DNA of 64,000 bases from Phascolarctobacterium sp. (lineage in GTDB: Bacteria > Bacillota > Negativicutes > Acidaminococcales > Acidaminococcaceae), in NCBI GenBank assembly GCA_003150755.1, contig QAMT01000013.1:186001-250000 (forward strand). Direction: 5' to 3'. Positions 53,157-62,001 of this stretch are shown piece by piece. The position numbers and the translations under genes were made by a program. Numbering within the stretch: the first letter of the stretch is position 1; every line of letters begins with the position of its first letter. The notes beneath the pieces are model-generated. The model was not told the DNA's origin. It ran no database searches and saw only the letters and a program-made list of their open reading frames with translations.

Positions 53157-53198
53157 AAAAACTCCCGCCAAAGCATATCGCCTAAGCGGGAGTTTTTT
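53157..53198 (-). terminator. Terminator of the glyQS operon
   Basis: AAAACTCCCGC (53157-53167) pairs with GCGGGAGTTTT (53186-53196), with T-rich flanks on both sides, 17 bases after the glyS stop. Confidence 0.85.
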
Positions 53199-53214
53199 AT
53201 TTTATTTTAAATTT

Positions 53215-55362
53215 TTACAGCACCAGAAGGCTCAGGTCACCGACGGCGTTTACTACGCTGCGCACTTCGTCCAAAAGAGCCAGGCGGTTATTTTTAACGT
53301 TTTCGTCTTTGTCCATAACCATTACGTTATCAAAGAAGTTATTTACCGGGTCAATAACCTTTTCGGCTGCTTTTAATACGGCTGCGTAATCATACATAAC
53401 CATTTCGGGGATGATTTCTTTATTAACGGCTGCCACAACCATTTGCAGCTTGCTTTCGCAATCGTGTTTAAACAGCGCGCCGCTGATAGCAACTTCTTTT
53501 TCAATCTTTTTGCACAGATTGCTTACGCGCACGGAAACCTGTACCAACGGTTCTGCATTGCCTGCTTCAACATAAGCAGCAAGTGCTTTGCAGCGGGCAG
53601 CAATTTCCACTACGTCGTCGCAGCGTTTATCCGCAAATACAGCGTCGATAACGTCGTAACGGATGCCCTGGTCCATCAAAAGGTTTCTCAAACGCTGTTT
53701 AAAGAAGTCCATAATCTGCGGCAGCAGTTTGCCGGTGTCTTCCGGTTTGATATCCAGCAGGTACAAAGTACCGGCAACAACCTTGCCCAGCGAAATATGA
53801 TAGCCTGCATCAAGCAGAATGTTGATAATGCCAAGTGCCTGACGGCGCAGTGCATACGGGTCCTGCGAGCCGGTCGGGGCAAGACCGCGGCTGAAGGTTG
53901 CGCAGATGTTGTCCAGTTTATCACCAATGCCGACAATGCGCCCAATAATTGTTTTAGGCAGTTCGTCGCCTGCAAAGCGCGGCAGATAATGCTCGTAAAT
54001 GCCGGTGGCAACTTCCGGTTTTTCGCCGTCCAGCAGTGCGTATTCGCGGCCCATTACGCCTTGCAGCTCGGTAAATTCAATTACCATGCCGGTAACAAGG
54101 TCGGTTTTGCAAAGCAGGGCAGTGCGGCGCAGCGCTTCTTCGTCAACAGGGGTGTTGATGGCATAACGCAGCATTTCGCTCAGTTTAACCAAACGCTCGC
54201 TCTTGTCGTACATATTGCCGAGGCCTTCCTGGAAGGAAACGGTTTTTAGTTTTTCCAGGCGTTCTTCCAGTTTCAGCTTGCGGTCTTCGTTAAAGAAGAA
54301 CTCAGCATCGCTTAAACGCGCACGCAGCACGCGCTCGTTGCCGTGGGTTACAATGTCGATATGCTCGCTGCCGCCGTTGCGCACGGTAATAAACTTGTTC
54401 AGCAGGTTGCCATCTTCGTCCAGCACCGGAAAATATCTCTGATGCTCGCGCATCGGGGTAATAATGCACTCTTTCGGCAAGCGCAGGTATTTTTCTTCAA
54501 ACTTGCCGCACAGCGCAGTCGGCCATTCAACAAGGTAGTTTACTTCTTCCAGAAGGTCCTCGTTAATCTCTGCTTCGCCGCCGTTTTGCGCAGCCAAATC
54601 CTTAATCTGCTGCAAAATCAGCGCACGGCGTTCATCCTGGTCAACCATTACAAAATTATCATACATAACCTTTTTGTAATCACCGGCCGAAGGAATTTCC
54701 ACAGCACCTTTAACGCCTGCCAGCGCGCTGTAAACCTTGTTGCCCATTTTAGTCAGCGCAGCGCTGATTAAGCCTTCGCTTTCGGCAGCTTCTTTAAGGG
54801 AGCGCTGCATAAAACGGTGGCCCATGCTGAATTTGCCGCTCTTAACGCCGCAGATTTCTACCGGGATAACCTGCTCGCCAAACAGGGCAACCAGCCAGCG
54901 GATAGGACGTACAAAACGGAAGTCATAATCTGCCCAGCGCATGGTTTTGGGGAAGGACAGCGAAGTTAAAATATCCATTAAAAGGCCCGGCAAAAGTTCT
55001 ACAACCGGCTGGCCTGCCAGATGCTTAACTGCGTAAACATAGCCGTCACGCTCAACAAGGTCGTTAACGTCCACGCCCTGGCCGCGGGCAAAGCCCTGCG
55101 CAGCCTTGCTGGGCGCGCCGCTTACATAGGCAATTTTTACGGAAGGCCCTTTGGCTTCTACAACAACGTCAGCCTGAGTTTCCGCAACGCCGCTTGCAAT
55201 AAAAGCCATGCGGCGGGGAGTGCCGTAAACGGTAATTTCTTCAAACGGAATACGCAGCTCTTTCATTTTTGCTGCGGTAAGCTCTTTAAGCTGTCTTAAA
55301 ATGCCGGGCATAAACTTCGCCGGAATTTCTTCTGTGCCAATTTCAAACAATAATTTTTCCAT
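53215..55362 (-). CDS. glyS: Glycyl-tRNA synthetase beta subunit
   Basis: GlyS is the large subunit of the alpha2beta2 glycyl-tRNA synthetase and provides tRNA binding. The 715-residue protein begins MEKLLFEIGTEEIPAKFMPG and has VYGTPRRMAFIASG, MRWADYDFRFVRPIRWL and GDKLDNICATFSRGLAPTGS. The C-terminal anticodon-binding domain ends VVNAVGDLSLLVL. The ATG shares one base with the glyQ stop (TAATG). Confidence 0.97.
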   Translation of the reverse strand: MEKLLFEIGTEEIPAKFMPGILRQLKELTAAKMKELRIPFEEITVYGTPRRMAFIASGVAETQADVVVEAKGPSVKIAYVSGAPSKAAQGFARGQGVDVNDLVERDGYVYAVKHLAGQPVVELLPGLLMDILTSLSFPKTMRWADYDFRFVRPIRWLVALFGEQVIPVEICGVKSGKFSMGHRFMQRSLKEAAESEGLISAALTKMGNKVYSALAGVKGAVEIPSAGDYKKVMYDNFVMVDQDERRALILQQIKDLAAQNGGEAEINEDLLEEVNYLVEWPTALCGKFEEKYLRLPKECIITPMREHQRYFPVLDEDGNLLNKFITVRNGGSEHIDIVTHGNERVLRARLSDAEFFFNEDRKLKLEERLEKLKTVSFQEGLGNMYDKSERLVKLSEMLRYAINTPVDEEALRRTALLCKTDLVTGMVIEFTELQGVMGREYALLDGEKPEVATGIYEHYLPRFAGDELPKTIIGRIVGIGDKLDNICATFSRGLAPTGSQDPYALRRQALGIINILLDAGYHISLGKVVAGTLYLLDIKPEDTGKLLPQIMDFFKQRLRNLLMDQGIRYDVIDAVFADKRCDDVVEIAARCKALAAYVEAGNAEPLVQVSVRVSNLCKKIEKEVAISGALFKHDCESKLQMVVAAVNKEIIPEMVMYDYAAVLKAAEKVIDPVNNFFDNVMVMDKDENVKNNRLALLDEVRSVVNAVGDLSLLVL

Positions 55363-56240
55363 TATAAATTCTCCCCTTTCAGCATCGGGAAGCCCAGCTT
55401 CTCCCTTTGTTCAACATACGCTGCCGCACACAGCCTTGCCATAGCGCGCACGCGGGCAATAAATGCCGTTCTTTCGCTTACGCTGATAGCTCCGCGCGAA
55501 TCGAGCAGGTTGAAGGTATGCGAGCATTTCAGCACGTAATCATAAGCCGGGCGCACATAGCCCAGAGCGATAACGCGCTTTGCTTCAGCTTCGTATTTAT
55601 CAAACAAATCAAACAGTAAATCGGTATCAGCTACCTGGAAGTTGTAATAGGATTGCTCAACCTCGTTGGTATGGAAAACATCGCCGTAGGTAACGCCGTC
55701 AACCCACTGAATGTCAAATACGTTTTCAACGCCCTGAATGTACATGGCAAGGCGCTCCAGGCCATACGTAATTTCTACGCTGACAGGCTTAACGTCGATG
55801 CTGCCAACCTGCTGGAAGTAGGTAAACTGAGTAATTTCCATGCCGTCCAGCCAAACTTCCCAGCCAAGGCCCCACGCGCCCAAAGTCGGGGATTCCCAGT
55901 TATCCTCTACAAATCGGATGTCGTGTTCATCCTGATGGATGCCAAGTTCTGCCAGGCTTTGCAGGTACAGCTCCTGAATGTTGTCCGGAGAAGGTTTGAT
56001 AATAACCTGGAACTGATGATGCTGGAACAGACGGTTCGGGTTATCGCCGTAGCGTCCGTCTGCCGGGCGGCGGCTCGGCTCTACATAAGCCACGCGCCAG
56101 GGTTCAGGCCCAAGCACACGCAAAAAAGTACGCGGGTTCATCGTGCCTGCACCTTTTTCAATATCATAGGGCTGGGTCAAAATACATTTTTGTGCGCCCC
56201 AGAATTTTTGCAGTTTCAAAATAATTGTCTGAAAATCCAT
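55362..56240 (-). CDS. glyQ: Glycyl-tRNA synthetase alpha subunit
   Basis: GlyQ is the catalytic class II subunit. The 292-residue protein has MDFQTIILKLQKFWGAQKCI, YDIEKGAGTMNPRTFLRVLG, QFTYFQQVGSIDVKPVSVEI and TYGLERLAMYIQG. I chose the ATG at 56238-56240 after GGAGGG; the open frame 50 codons further 5' runs through the T-box leader and is not coding. The operon is controlled by the upstream T-box. Confidence 0.97.
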   Translation of the reverse strand: MDFQTIILKLQKFWGAQKCILTQPYDIEKGAGTMNPRTFLRVLGPEPWRVAYVEPSRRPADGRYGDNPNRLFQHHQFQVIIKPSPDNIQELYLQSLAELGIHQDEHDIRFVEDNWESPTLGAWGLGWEVWLDGMEITQFTYFQQVGSIDVKPVSVEITYGLERLAMYIQGVENVFDIQWVDGVTYGDVFHTNEVEQSYYNFQVADTDLLFDLFDKYEAEAKRVIALGYVRPAYDYVLKCSHTFNLLDSRGAISVSERTAFIARVRAMARLCAAAYVEQREKLGFPMLKGENL

Positions 56241-56261
56241 AGTATCCCTCCTGCATTTGCT

Positions 56262-56462
56262 GTTACAAAAACGAAAGCCCCGTCTCTGTAACAAAATAGT
56301 TACAGGGACGGAGGCATAGTCTCCGCGGTTCCACCCTGCTTGGCCGCAAAATTGCAGCCCGCCTCGATGTTTATAAAATTTATGCTCCAAGGCGCCTTCG
56401 CCGCCTGCGCCGGCTTACACCGTCCCGGCTCGCTGAAAATGCGGTTACTACTCCTTATCATT
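56262..56462 (-). promoter_or_regulatory. T-box riboswitch (glycine) of glyQS
   Basis: On the minus strand the T-box AGGGTGGAACCGCGG (56337-56323) is exact. It is followed by a terminator whose arms are GTTACAGGGACGG (56299-56311 on the plus strand) and CCCCGTCTCTGTAAC (56278-56292), then a T run. Upstream, GATAAGGAGTAGTAACC and AGCGAGCC match the stem I start and distal elements of glycyl T-boxes. Uncharged tRNA-Gly would stabilise the antiterminator and turn on glyQS. Confidence 0.93.
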
Positions 56463-56505
56463 GCTTACCCAAAAATATAGCAAATAACAGGGCGTTTGTC
56501 AATGC

Positions 56506-57240
56506 TTAAACGCCCGTCTGGCTTAAAAAGTCCAAACTCTTAAGCGGTTTGTCCGTCTGGTACACAATAAAACGCTGCAAAATCTTTTCCAGCTCCATCA
56601 GCGTGCCGCCGCGCACCGTAAACGGCTGCGGGTTCTTAAAATCCAGCGTTAAAAGCTCCGTCAAAAAATCCTGCGCCTCACGGCTGAAGGAAAGCTCCTC
56701 GCCGCCGTGGCAATCACTACATATTAAGCCGCCCTGCACCACGCTGAAATGCGCGTCGCCCTCCGCAGGCTTGCCGCAGTTGACGCAGGTCTGGTACTGC
56801 GGCAGGATGCCGGTTAAAAACAGCAGCTTAACGATAAACGACAGCGCCACCAGACGCGGGTTGCGCTTTAAAAGTACCTCACGCGCCTGTAAAAGCAGCT
56901 CGTATACTTCCTCCTGCGGCTGATGCTCTTCGCTTAAATTTTCTGTAACCTCGGCAATCAGCGCGGCATAAGCCATCTGCTGCAAATTAAACTGCGCCGG
57001 GTAACTGATAAGCTCGCAGCTTTTTAGGGTGTCCAGCTTCTTGCCGCTGAAAAAATTTATATCCAGCACCGCAAAAGGCTGAATCAGCCTGCCGCCGTTA
57101 GTCCGCGCATAGCGCGCCCCATACGCCAAAAAGCTGATTTTGCCGTGCCCGCGCGAAAAGCAGACTGCGTACTTATCCGCAGTCTGCCAGTTTTTTACTT
57201 TTAAAATAATCGCTTCATCGCTGAAACTTTTGTCAGTCAT
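56506..57240 (-). CDS. recO: DNA repair protein RecO
   Basis: RecO helps RecR load RecA on SSB-coated DNA. The 244-residue protein has an N-terminal OB fold (DEAIILKVKNWQTADKYAVCF, KISFLAYGARYARTNGGRLI) and a zinc site formed by CVNCGKPAEGDAHFSVVQGG and GLICSDCHGG. It lies between the CorC-type gene and glyQS, a usual Firmicutes neighbourhood. Confidence 0.94.
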   Translation of the reverse strand: MTDKSFSDEAIILKVKNWQTADKYAVCFSRGHGKISFLAYGARYARTNGGRLIQPFAVLDINFFSGKKLDTLKSCELISYPAQFNLQQMAYAALIAEVTENLSEEHQPQEEVYELLLQAREVLLKRNPRLVALSFIVKLLFLTGILPQYQTCVNCGKPAEGDAHFSVVQGGLICSDCHGGEELSFSREAQDFLTELLTLDFKNPQPFTVRGGTLMELEKILQRFIVYQTDKPLKSLDFLSQTGV

Positions 57241-57242
57241 TT

Positions 57243-58559
57243 TTATTCGTCCGCATAAACCGGCATCTCCGGCAGCTTGCTGGCACGCACGCGCGTCACG
57301 CGGAAGCCCTCCGTGCGCAGCACCTCAAAGCACCAGCCGTCAACTTCAATTTTATCGCCAATTTCCGGCTTGCGCTCCAAAAGCCCAAACACCAAACCGC
57401 CGATAGTATCTTCTTCCGGTTCTTCAAATTTAATATGCAAAAAGTCCTGAATATCGTCCAACAGCACAATGCCGGCAAACTCGTAAGTGCCGTCGGCGCG
57501 GTGTACAACTTCTTCTTCCTTGTCCTCGTCGTGCTCATCCTGAATATCCCCGACGATTTCTTCCAGAAGGTCCTCCATGGTTACAAGGCCCGCCGTGCCG
57601 CCGTACTCATCGGCAACAACAACAAGCTGCACGCGCTTTTGCTGCATCGTCTGCAAAACCTTGCTTATCTCCATGCTCTCCGGCACAACCGTCAGCGAAT
57701 TCATGCGCGAGCGGATATCAAAACTTGCCTTGTCCTCGTCCGACACATTCAAAAGGCTGCGCACGTGGATAACGCCCAAAACGTGGTCCTTATCCTCCTC
57801 GCACAGCGGATAACGCGTATGGCGCGTTGCCAGCACCTTCTGAATGTTCTTTTCAAAGCTGTCCTCAACGTAAAGGCACACCATATCCTGGCGCGGAACC
57901 ATTACCTCGCGCGCGACGCGGTCGGCAAAGTCAAACACGTTGTCCAAAAGGCGGCTTTCCATGTGGTCCAGCTTGCCGCCGCGCTCACTGGCGCTTACAA
58001 TCATGCGCAGTTCTTCTTCGCTGCGCGATATATCCTCCACCGGCACCTTATCCATCTTCAACAGCTTCAGCACCGCGTGCGAAGCATTGTTAAAGAAAAT
58101 TACCAGCGGGTACATTAAATAATAGAAGAAAATCAAAGGGTAGGCAATCATCATCGCCGCGCGCTCAACATGCGCCAGGCTGATGACACGCGGCACCAGC
58201 TCGCCAAATACCACATGCACAAACACAATCAGCAAAAACGTGCATAAAACAACCACGCCGTCGTCATACCAGTGCTCGCCGATAAGGTCGAACCAGTCTG
58301 CCATAAGCCCGGCTAAAACCGGCCCGCAGAACCAGCCCAGAATCAGCGACGACGCCGTTATGCCAAGCTGAATGGCGCTTAAATACGTATCGCGCTTCTG
58401 CGTCATTTTTAAAACAAGCTCCGCACGGCTGTTGCCGGCGGCAATCATTTCTTCAAGCCGCGCCGGGCGTATGCTTACCAGCGCGTACTCCGAAATTACA
58501 AAAAATGCGTTTAAACCTGTAATTAAAAGGGCGGCTAAAACCTTTAATAAATCCGCCAC
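57243..58559 (-). CDS. CorC/HlyC-family membrane protein (DUF21-CBS-CorC)
   Basis: The 438-residue protein has an N-terminal DUF21 membrane domain of about four helices (ALLITGLNAFFVISEYALVSIRP, VVLCTFLLIVFVHVVFGELV), two CBS domains around residues 205-330 (MVPRQDMVCLYVED, DEYGGTAGLVTMEDLLEEI), and a C-terminal CorC_HlyC domain. Relatives are linked to Mg/Co efflux. The start is GTG at 58557-58559. It sits between era and recO, three bases from recO. Confidence 0.9.
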   Translation of the reverse strand: MADLLKVLAALLITGLNAFFVISEYALVSIRPARLEEMIAAGNSRAELVLKMTQKRDTYLSAIQLGITASSLILGWFCGPVLAGLMADWFDLIGEHWYDDGVVVLCTFLLIVFVHVVFGELVPRVISLAHVERAAMMIAYPLIFFYYLMYPLVIFFNNASHAVLKLLKMDKVPVEDISRSEEELRMIVSASERGGKLDHMESRLLDNVFDFADRVAREVMVPRQDMVCLYVEDSFEKNIQKVLATRHTRYPLCEEDKDHVLGVIHVRSLLNVSDEDKASFDIRSRMNSLTVVPESMEISKVLQTMQQKRVQLVVVADEYGGTAGLVTMEDLLEEIVGDIQDEHDEDKEEEVVHRADGTYEFAGIVLLDDIQDFLHIKFEEPEEDTIGGLVFGLLERKPEIGDKIEVDGWCFEVLRTEGFRVTRVRASKLPEMPVYADE

Positions 58560-58596
58560 GTGACTGTCAATAAGTCATCTCTCCCAACTCAAAAAA

Positions 58597-59496
58597 CTAC
58601 ACGGTATAGCCAAACTGCTTCAACGCCTTATCCTTGTTGCGCCAGTCCGGCTTAACCTTAACCCATAAATCCAAAAATACCTTGTCGCCCAAAAGCGCTT
58701 CAATATCTTTGCGGGCTTCAAGCCCGATTTTTTTAAGCAAACCGCCTTTAGCACCGATAACGATGCCTTTCTGCGATTCACGTTCTACAAAAATCGTTGC
58801 GCGGATGTAAATATCATTATTGCCGCGCACCTTAAACTCTTCAACCTCTACCGCTACGGAATGGGGAATTTCGTCGTGCGTGTTGGTCAAAACCTTTTCG
58901 CGAATCATTTCGGCGGCAATTACGCGCTCCGGCTGGTCGGTAATCATGTCCTCGTCATAATAGGCGGGGCCTTCCGGCAGATGTTTGGTAATTTCTTCCA
59001 CCAGGCCTTTAAAATCCGTATCCTGCAAGGCAGATACCGGCACAACGGCAGCAAAATTATAATCGTTTACATAATTGGCAATGATGCCGAACAGCTTGGA
59101 TTTATCCTCCAGCTTATCGACCTTATTGGCAACCAGGATTACCGGCGTTTTTACCTTTTTCAGCTGCTCAATAATGTAATCTTCGCCTGCGCCGCGCTTT
59201 TCGCTGACATCGACTACAAATAAAATTACGTCAACTTCTTTCAGCGTGCTTTCTGCCGCGCGCACCATATACTGACCCAGTTTGTGGTGCGGTTTGTGGA
59301 TGCCCGGCGTGTCCAAAAACATAATCTGTGCGTTATCCGTATTTAAAATGCACATAATTTTATTGCGCGTCGTCTGCGGACGGTCGCTCATAATCGCGAT
59401 TTTTTCGCCAATCAGCGCGTTTGTCAAAGTGCTTTTACCAACGTTAGGCCTGCCGACCATAGCGGCAAAACCGGTACAATGCTTGTTCTTATCTAT
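58597..59496 (-). CDS. era: GTPase Era, probably starting at AUA
   Basis: Era is a Ras-like GTPase that binds 16S rRNA during 30S maturation. Motifs are GRPNVGKSTLTNAL (G1), FLDTPGIHKPHHK (G3), VANKVDKL (G4) and a C-terminal KH domain with IGAKGGLLKKIG. The start is a puzzle. The family N-terminus should lie near DKNKHCTGFAAMVGRP, yet the codon there (59496-59494) is ATA, with AAAGGAGAG eight bases upstream and one base after the cdd stop. That gives 299 residues, the normal Era length. The nearest ATGs (59532, 59556) lie inside cdd and have no ribosome-binding site. Confidence 0.9.
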   Translation of the reverse strand: MDKNKHCTGFAAMVGRPNVGKSTLTNALIGEKIAIMSDRPQTTRNKIMCILNTDNAQIMFLDTPGIHKPHHKLGQYMVRAAESTLKEVDVILFVVDVSEKRGAGEDYIIEQLKKVKTPVILVANKVDKLEDKSKLFGIIANYVNDYNFAAVVPVSALQDTDFKGLVEEITKHLPEGPAYYDEDMITDQPERVIAAEMIREKVLTNTHDEIPHSVAVEVEEFKVRGNNDIYIRATIFVERESQKGIVIGAKGGLLKKIGLEARKDIEALLGDKVFLDLWVKVKPDWRNKDKALKQFGYTV

Positions 59497-59497
59497 T

Positions 59498-59911
59498 TTA
59501 CTTCTCTCCTTTGTTATCCATGCTGGCGGCATTAAAGCTATATGGCAAAAGCTCATCTGCCGTCATTATTTTAATATTACCGTTTAAATCAGCCATAATA
59601 ATTTTAGGTATGCCAAACTCGGCAATTACCTGGCGGCACGCACCGCACGGAGCAACAGGCTCTGCGCCTTCAGCAACGACGCACAGCGCTTCAAAACTGC
59701 GCTCGCCCGCCGCCACTGCTGCAAAAATCGTGTTGCGCTCTGCACAGCAGGCCAGCCCGTAACTGGCGTTTTCTACATTGCAGCCGGTATAAATTTTGCC
59801 GCTGCTGGCAAGCAAAGCCGCCCCAACTTTAAATTTTGAATACGGCGTATAAGCGTTTTTACGCACTTCAAGCGCCGCCTGCCACAGCTTTTTTGTTTCT
59901 GCGTCCATCAT
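59498..59911 (-). CDS. cdd: Cytidine deaminase
   Basis: Cdd deaminates cytidine and deoxycytidine in pyrimidine salvage. The 137-residue protein has YSKFKVGAALLASSG, the proton-shuttle and zinc motif NVENASYGLACCAER (here CAE in place of HAE, as in tetrameric enzymes with three Cys ligands), and PCGACRQVIAEF. It overlaps ybeY by four bases and is followed closely by era. Confidence 0.96.
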   Translation of the reverse strand: MMDAETKKLWQAALEVRKNAYTPYSKFKVGAALLASSGKIYTGCNVENASYGLACCAERNTIFAAVAAGERSFEALCVVAEGAEPVAPCGACRQVIAEFGIPKIIMADLNGNIKIMTADELLPYSFNAASMDNKGEK

Positions 59912-60393
59912 TTCTGCTCCAAAAATTCTTCGCTTAACTCAATCTCGCGCAGGGCTTCTTCTTCCTTGGCGCGCATAATAACCTTGTCTTCCTCAACCAT
60001 GTGGTCATAGCCTAAAAGGTGCAGCAGCCCATGCACGGCAAGGTACACCATCTCGCGTGTCAGCCCGTGGCCAAACTCCTCGCCCTGCCTTTGCGCCGTT
60101 TCGGCGGATATTATAATATCGCCCAAAAGGTGTTCTTCCGGCGCGTCAATCAGTTCCGGTTCTTCGTCGCCTTCGTCCAGCGCAAAGCTTAAAACATCGG
60201 TCGGGCGGTCCACATTGCGGTACTCGCGGTTCAGACGGTGAATTTCTTCGTCATCGACAATAGTAATATCAACCTCTGTCTGCTCCGTCAGCCCATGCAG
60301 GCGCGCCACGGCGTTCAGCCCGGCAATAAGCCTGTCTTGCAGCGCTTTATCTATTACAATTTTATCCTGGTCATTTTCCAATGTTATCAGCAT
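59908..60393 (-). CDS. ybeY: Endoribonuclease YbeY
   Basis: YbeY is a metal-dependent RNase for 16S rRNA 3' maturation and ribosome quality control. The 161-residue protein has RPTDVLSFALDE, LGDIIISAETAQRQ and the zinc motif HGLLHLLGYDH. I chose the ATG at 60391-60393 with GGGAG upstream; it overlaps the end of phoH by 23 bases. The context phoH-ybeY-cdd-era is standard, with dgkA absent. Confidence 0.95.
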   Translation of the reverse strand: MLITLENDQDKIVIDKALQDRLIAGLNAVARLHGLTEQTEVDITIVDDEEIHRLNREYRNVDRPTDVLSFALDEGDEEPELIDAPEEHLLGDIIISAETAQRQGEEFGHGLTREMVYLAVHGLLHLLGYDHMVEEDKVIMRAKEEEALREIELSEEFLEQK

Positions 60394-61369
60394 GTTTTTT
60401 CTCCCGTTTGTGCTTTTCCTTTTCGTACTCCTCATACGCGCGGATTACCGCACCGACAATTTCGTGGCGCACAACGTCGCTTTCGCCAAAATTTACTATG
60501 CCGATGCCCGGCGTGTTGCGCAAAACATAAGCCGCCTGCTTCAAGCCGCTTTTTTTGCCGCCCGGCAGGTCAATCTGCGTTACATCGCCCGTAATTACCA
60601 TTTTCGAGCCAAAGCCAAAGCGCGTTAAAAACATCTTCATCTGCTCCGGCGTAGTGTTCTGCGCTTCGTCCAGAATAATAAACGCCTCGTTCAGCGTGCG
60701 TCCGCGCATATAAGCCAGCGGCGCAACCTCAATCGTGCCGCGGGTAATATATTTCTGAAAGGTTTCGTTGCCCAGCATATCATAAAGCGCGTCATACAGC
60801 GGGCGCAGGTACGGGTCAACCTTATCCTGCATATCGCCCGGCAGAAAGCCCAGCTTCTCGCCGGCTTCCACCGCAGGGCGCGTCAGAATAATGCGCTCAA
60901 CCTCTTTGTTTTTCAGCGCCTTAACCGCAAGCGCAACCGCCAGATACGTTTTGCCCGTGCCCGCAGGGCCAATGCCTATGCTAATCGCATTACGGCGGAT
61001 AGCGTCGATATAGTTCCACTGCCCCAGCGTTTTAGCCTTAACCTGCCTGCCGCGGCGCGTAACAATAATCGTATCGGCATACATGCGGTGCAGCGCGTCA
61101 AGCTGCGCTTCGGCAATCATGCGGATGCTGTAACGCACATCATGCGTCGTTATCGCAGCTCCCTGACGCTCTAAAAACAGCAGTTCCTTAAACAGGCTCT
61201 CAAGCTGCTTAACCTCGTTCTCATCGCCGCTAAAAGCAATCGTGTTGCCGCGCGCCACAATCTTAGCGTCATAGCAATCCTGAATCACACGCAAAAGCTC
61301 ATCATTGCGCCCCAAAATCGCCAGCATCTCCTGCTGGTCAGCTACTTCAATCAAGCCGTCGCTATGCAT
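60371..61369 (-). CDS. phoH: PhoH-family ATPase
   Basis: PhoH-like proteins are ATPases thought to act on RNA. The 332-residue protein has an N-terminal KH-like region (~residues 20-110) and a P-loop domain with IGPAGTGKTYLAVALAV, LTRPAVEAGEKLGFLPGDM, FIILDEAQNTTPEQMKMFL and MVITGDVTQIDLP. AAAGGAG precedes the ATG. It heads the ybeY-cdd-era block. Confidence 0.95.
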   Translation of the reverse strand: MHSDGLIEVADQQEMLAILGRNDELLRVIQDCYDAKIVARGNTIAFSGDENEVKQLESLFKELLFLERQGAAITTHDVRYSIRMIAEAQLDALHRMYADTIIVTRRGRQVKAKTLGQWNYIDAIRRNAISIGIGPAGTGKTYLAVALAVKALKNKEVERIILTRPAVEAGEKLGFLPGDMQDKVDPYLRPLYDALYDMLGNETFQKYITRGTIEVAPLAYMRGRTLNEAFIILDEAQNTTPEQMKMFLTRFGFGSKMVITGDVTQIDLPGGKKSGLKQAAYVLRNTPGIGIVNFGESDVVRHEIVGAVIRAYEEYEKEKHKREKKHADNIGK

Positions 61370-61384
61370 TAAACGCTCCTTTCA

Positions 61385-61933
61385 TCACTCTTTTATCGTA
61401 ATCTTTTCAATAACAACGTCTTTCAGCGGCCTGTCGTTGGCATCAGTCGCCACATGGCCGATTTTATAAACAACATCCATGCCCTTGGTTACCTTGCCAA
61501 ACACAGCATGCTTGCCGTCCAGCCACGGGCAATCGCGCAGCGTAATAAAAAACTGGCTGCCGCCCGTATTAGGCCCTGCATTAGCCATCGAAAGCACGCC
61601 CGGGCCGTCATGCAAAAGCTTGCTGCTGAACTCATCCTTAATCGTATAGCCGGGGCCGCCCATGCCCGTACCGGTAGGGTCGCCGCCCTGAATCATGAAA
61701 TTATCAATAACACGATGAAAAATAACGCCGTTGTAAAAACCCTTGTTGGCAAGGTCAATAAAATTTTTGCAGGTATTCGGTGCTAAATCAGTCGCCAGCG
61801 CAATCTCAAAATTGCCCATATTGGTTTCAAACACCGCAGTAGCAGGCGGCAGTTTTTCTGCCTCCGGCTCGCTGCCGCAAGCACTTACAGCAAAACTGCA
61901 CAAAAGCATTATCATCAACAACAGTTTTTTCAA
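61385..61933 (-). CDS. Cyclophilin-type peptidyl-prolyl isomerase, lipoprotein
   Basis: The 182-residue protein is a cyclophilin: FETNMGNFEIALATDLAPNT, GVIFHRVIDNFMIQGGD, SMANAGPNTGGSQFFITL and WLDGKHAVFGKV. It starts with a lipoprotein signal peptide (LKKLLLMIMLLCSFAVSAC) with a lipobox ending at the Cys, so it should be anchored on the outside of the inner membrane or in the outer membrane. The start is TTG at 61931-61933 because GGAGGG lies seven bases upstream of it, while the ATG five codons earlier overlaps that site. In a diderm it may help fold exported proteins such as the autotransporters (inference). Confidence 0.92.
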   Translation of the reverse strand: MKKLLLMIMLLCSFAVSACGSEPEAEKLPPATAVFETNMGNFEIALATDLAPNTCKNFIDLANKGFYNGVIFHRVIDNFMIQGGDPTGTGMGGPGYTIKDEFSSKLLHDGPGVLSMANAGPNTGGSQFFITLRDCPWLDGKHAVFGKVTKGMDVVYKIGHVATDANDRPLKDVVIEKITIKE

Positions 61934-62001
61934 AACTATTCCCTCCATTTAAAATAGCGTATAAATATATTATACCTCTTTAAACTAACCCGCGTCAAAA
62001 A

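Noticed and set aside
56241..56390. N-terminal extension of glyQ
   Set aside because: The extra 50 codons run through the T-box and its terminator and lack similarity to GlyQ.
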